Shown here in pieces: positions 4,658-5,675 of a stretch of DNA of 5,675 nt (position 1 is the stretch's first letter; each line of letters begins with the position of its first letter). The translations under genes were made by a program, and so were the position numbers. Below the pieces are notes generated by a model. It saw nothing but the letters and a program-made list of their open reading frames with translations. It was not told where the DNA came from and ran no database searches. Origin of the DNA: Oscillospiraceae bacterium (lineage in GTDB: Bacteria; Bacillota; Clostridia; Oscillospirales; Ruminococcaceae); NCBI GenBank assembly GCA_031281115.1, contig JAITFV010000170.1, positions 1 through 5,675 of the forward strand, in the 5' to 3' direction.

Positions 4658-5512
4658 ATGTATGATTCAAATGTAAAAAAACATTTAAGAGCCGGTTTTA
4701 AAGTGCTTATTTACGTAGTTTGCATCTTTTTAGCTGTTTTGAGTGTACTGCCGTTTCTGATTATGATTGTTAATGCGACCAGAAGCACTATAGAAATTCA
4801 GTCGCAGGCAATCTCGCTTATCCCTTCAAGGCATTTTATGGATAACTTCAGGTCGCTGGACAGAGGAAGCTTCAATGCGTTTATAGGGTTCAGAAACTCA
4901 ATGATAGTATCTGTAGGCGCAACCATCGGCGCAACCTATTTCTCCAGCCTTACCGCATACGCATTGTCTGCTTATGACTGGAGATTCAAGAGACCTGTGT
5001 TCACGTTTATTATGGCAGTTATGATGGTTCCGGGGCAGCTCGCGGTAATAGGTTTCGTGCAGTTCATGTATAACATCAATATGGTAAATAATTTTCTGCC
5101 GTTTGTTATCCCTGCAATCGCCTCTCCCCCAACAGTTTTCTTCATGCGGCAATACCTGCTTTCAACTTTTTCGATTGACATAGTAAACGCTGCGCGGATA
5201 GACGGCTCGCATGAATTCAGAACCTTTAATTTTATTGTGCTTCCGATGATGAAGCCCGCTATAGCGATGCAGGCGATTTTCATCTTTGTAGGTACGTGGA
5301 ATCAATTGCTTATGCCGTTAATTCTTTTGACTAACCCAGATAAATACACCATGCCCGTCATGGTAAGGCAGCTGACGGGCAGCATCTACCAGACAGAGTT
5401 CGGCTCAATTTATTTAGCACTGACAATGTCGGTTATCCCGCTGTTTATTGTATATTTTGCTTTATCTAAGTATATAATTGCCGGTGTTCAGTTAGGCGGC
5501 GTAAAAGAATAA
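4658..5512 (+). CDS. CUT1 ABC importer permease (MalG/UgpE/AraQ type)
   Basis: The 284-residue product is of normal family length. It starts at ATG 4658, two bases after the stop of the first permease, with GGCGGTGG (4643-4650) as ribosome site inside the end of that gene, so the two are probably coupled in translation. Membrane segments lie near 14-38, 80-103, 113-138, 145-165, 200-222 and 250-273. The EAA loop is NAARIDGSHEF (177-187) through IVLPMMKP (193-200); the first Glu of the classic motif is Asn here, while Gly183 is kept. It pairs with the first permease to form the channel and ATPase docking site. The tail IAGVQLGGVKE is of the usual kind for this family. The operon ends here and no ATPase gene follows, which is common in Firmicutes that share one MsmX-type ATPase among many sugar importers. 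Confidence 0.92.
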   Translation: MYDSNVKKHLRAGFKVLIYVVCIFLAVLSVLPFLIMIVNATRSTIEIQSQAISLIPSRHFMDNFRSLDRGSFNAFIGFRNSMIVSVGATIGATYFSSLTAYALSAYDWRFKRPVFTFIMAVMMVPGQLAVIGFVQFMYNINMVNNFLPFVIPAIASPPTVFFMRQYLLSTFSIDIVNAARIDGSHEFRTFNFIVLPMMKPAIAMQAIFIFVGTWNQLLMPLILLTNPDKYTMPVMVRQLTGSIYQTEFGSIYLALTMSVIPLFIVYFALSKYIIAGVQLGGVKE

Positions 5513-5525
5513 TTCCGATAAATTT

Positions 5526-5555
5526 CAAGCCCGTTTTAATCGGGCTTGTTTTTTT
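5526..5555 (+). terminator. Intrinsic terminator of the importer operon
   Basis: CAAGCCCG (5526-5533) pairs perfectly with CGGGCTTG (5541-5548) around a 7-base AT-rich loop, followed at once by seven Ts (5549-5555). It lies 13 bases after the last permease stop. An outer TTCCGA/TCGGAA pairing (5513-5518/5555-5560) could lengthen the structure. Confidence 0.92.
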
Positions 5556-5574
5556 CGGAAAAATGTGGTAAAAT
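5546..5574 (+). promoter_or_regulatory. aspS promoter overlapping the upstream terminator
   Basis: TTGTTT (5546-5551), a 17-base spacer and TAAAAT (5569-5574) preceded by TGG (extended -10) form a plausible sigma-A promoter. The -35 uses the last bases of the terminator stem and its T run. The leader would be about 25 nt, too short for a T-box. Confidence 0.65.
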
Positions 5575-5606
5575 AAAAGGATAGGATAAAATTAAGGAGA
5601 AAAAAG

Positions 5607-5675
5607 ATGGAAAAATTAAAAAGAACTCATTATTGCGGAGATATTATAAAAGCAAACGAAGGCGAAAATGTAACT
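5607..5675 (+). CDS. aspS: Aspartyl-tRNA synthetase, N-terminal 23 codons (cut by window edge)
   Basis: ATG 5607 follows AAGGAGA (5594-5600) and opens a frame to the right edge. The start MEKLKRTHYCGDIIKANEGE matches the well-known N-terminus of bacterial AspRS (KRTHYCGEL...), just before the anticodon-binding OB fold. The full enzyme, about 590 residues, charges tRNA-Asp in the cytoplasm. It has its own promoter and is not part of the importer operon. Only 23 residues are visible, but the KRTHYCG motif is distinctive. Confidence 0.82.
   Translation, partial: MEKLKRTHYCGDIIKANEGENVT

Noticed and set aside
5513..5606. T-box leader for aspS
   Set aside because: The space between the promoter and the start codon is only about 25-30 bases, and no T-box sequence or specifier stem is present.

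Overview
The window looks like a chromosomal segment of an anaerobic, low-to-moderate GC Firmicute of the class Clostridia. The signs are a ClpC-type Clp ATPase, strong AGGAGG-type ribosome binding sites, sigma-A promoters of TTGACA-17-TAATAT type, a very small Cys-rich membrane protein of a kind common in Clostridia, and a carbohydrate-type (CUT1) ABC importer encoded without its own ATPase. A finer taxonomic assignment cannot be made from this much sequence.

Layout. (1) 1-678, minus strand: the N-terminal 226 codons of clpC, running off the left edge inside the first Walker A motif. (2) 679-873: divergent intergenic region with two inverted repeats and a perfect 16-bp palindrome. (3) 874-1011, plus strand: a 45-residue Cys-rich membrane miniprotein. 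(4) 1012-1709: a long non-coding stretch. Its left half (1048-1392) is an almost unbroken series of hairpins. These are followed by four TGTAAT repeats spaced exactly 11 bp (1385-1429), a terminator-like hairpin (1480-1507), and a near-consensus sigma-A promoter whose -35 box lies in an inverted repeat (1615-1650). (5) 1710-5512, plus strand: a three-gene importer operon of solute-binding lipoprotein, first permease with an unusually large extracytoplasmic insertion, and second permease. It ends in a clear intrinsic terminator. (6) 5546-5675: promoter and first 23 codons of aspS (aspartyl-tRNA synthetase), cut by the right edge.

How the genes work together. The lipoprotein captures an extracellular solute, probably a sugar or oligosaccharide. 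It hands the solute to the heterodimeric membrane channel made by the two permeases, each of which has an EAA loop for docking an ATPase. No ATPase is encoded here, so a shared MsmX/UgpC-type ATPase elsewhere is expected. A strong GC hairpin between the binding-protein gene and the first permease gene is the kind of element that gives an excess of binding protein over permease. clpC and aspS are housekeeping neighbours with their own signals and no evident functional tie to the importer.

No complete new enzymatic system is visible. The most unusual material is the non-coding hairpin array at 1048-1392, the helically phased TGTAAT repeats beside it, and the roughly 165-residue DxxG-repeat-bearing insertion in the first permease.
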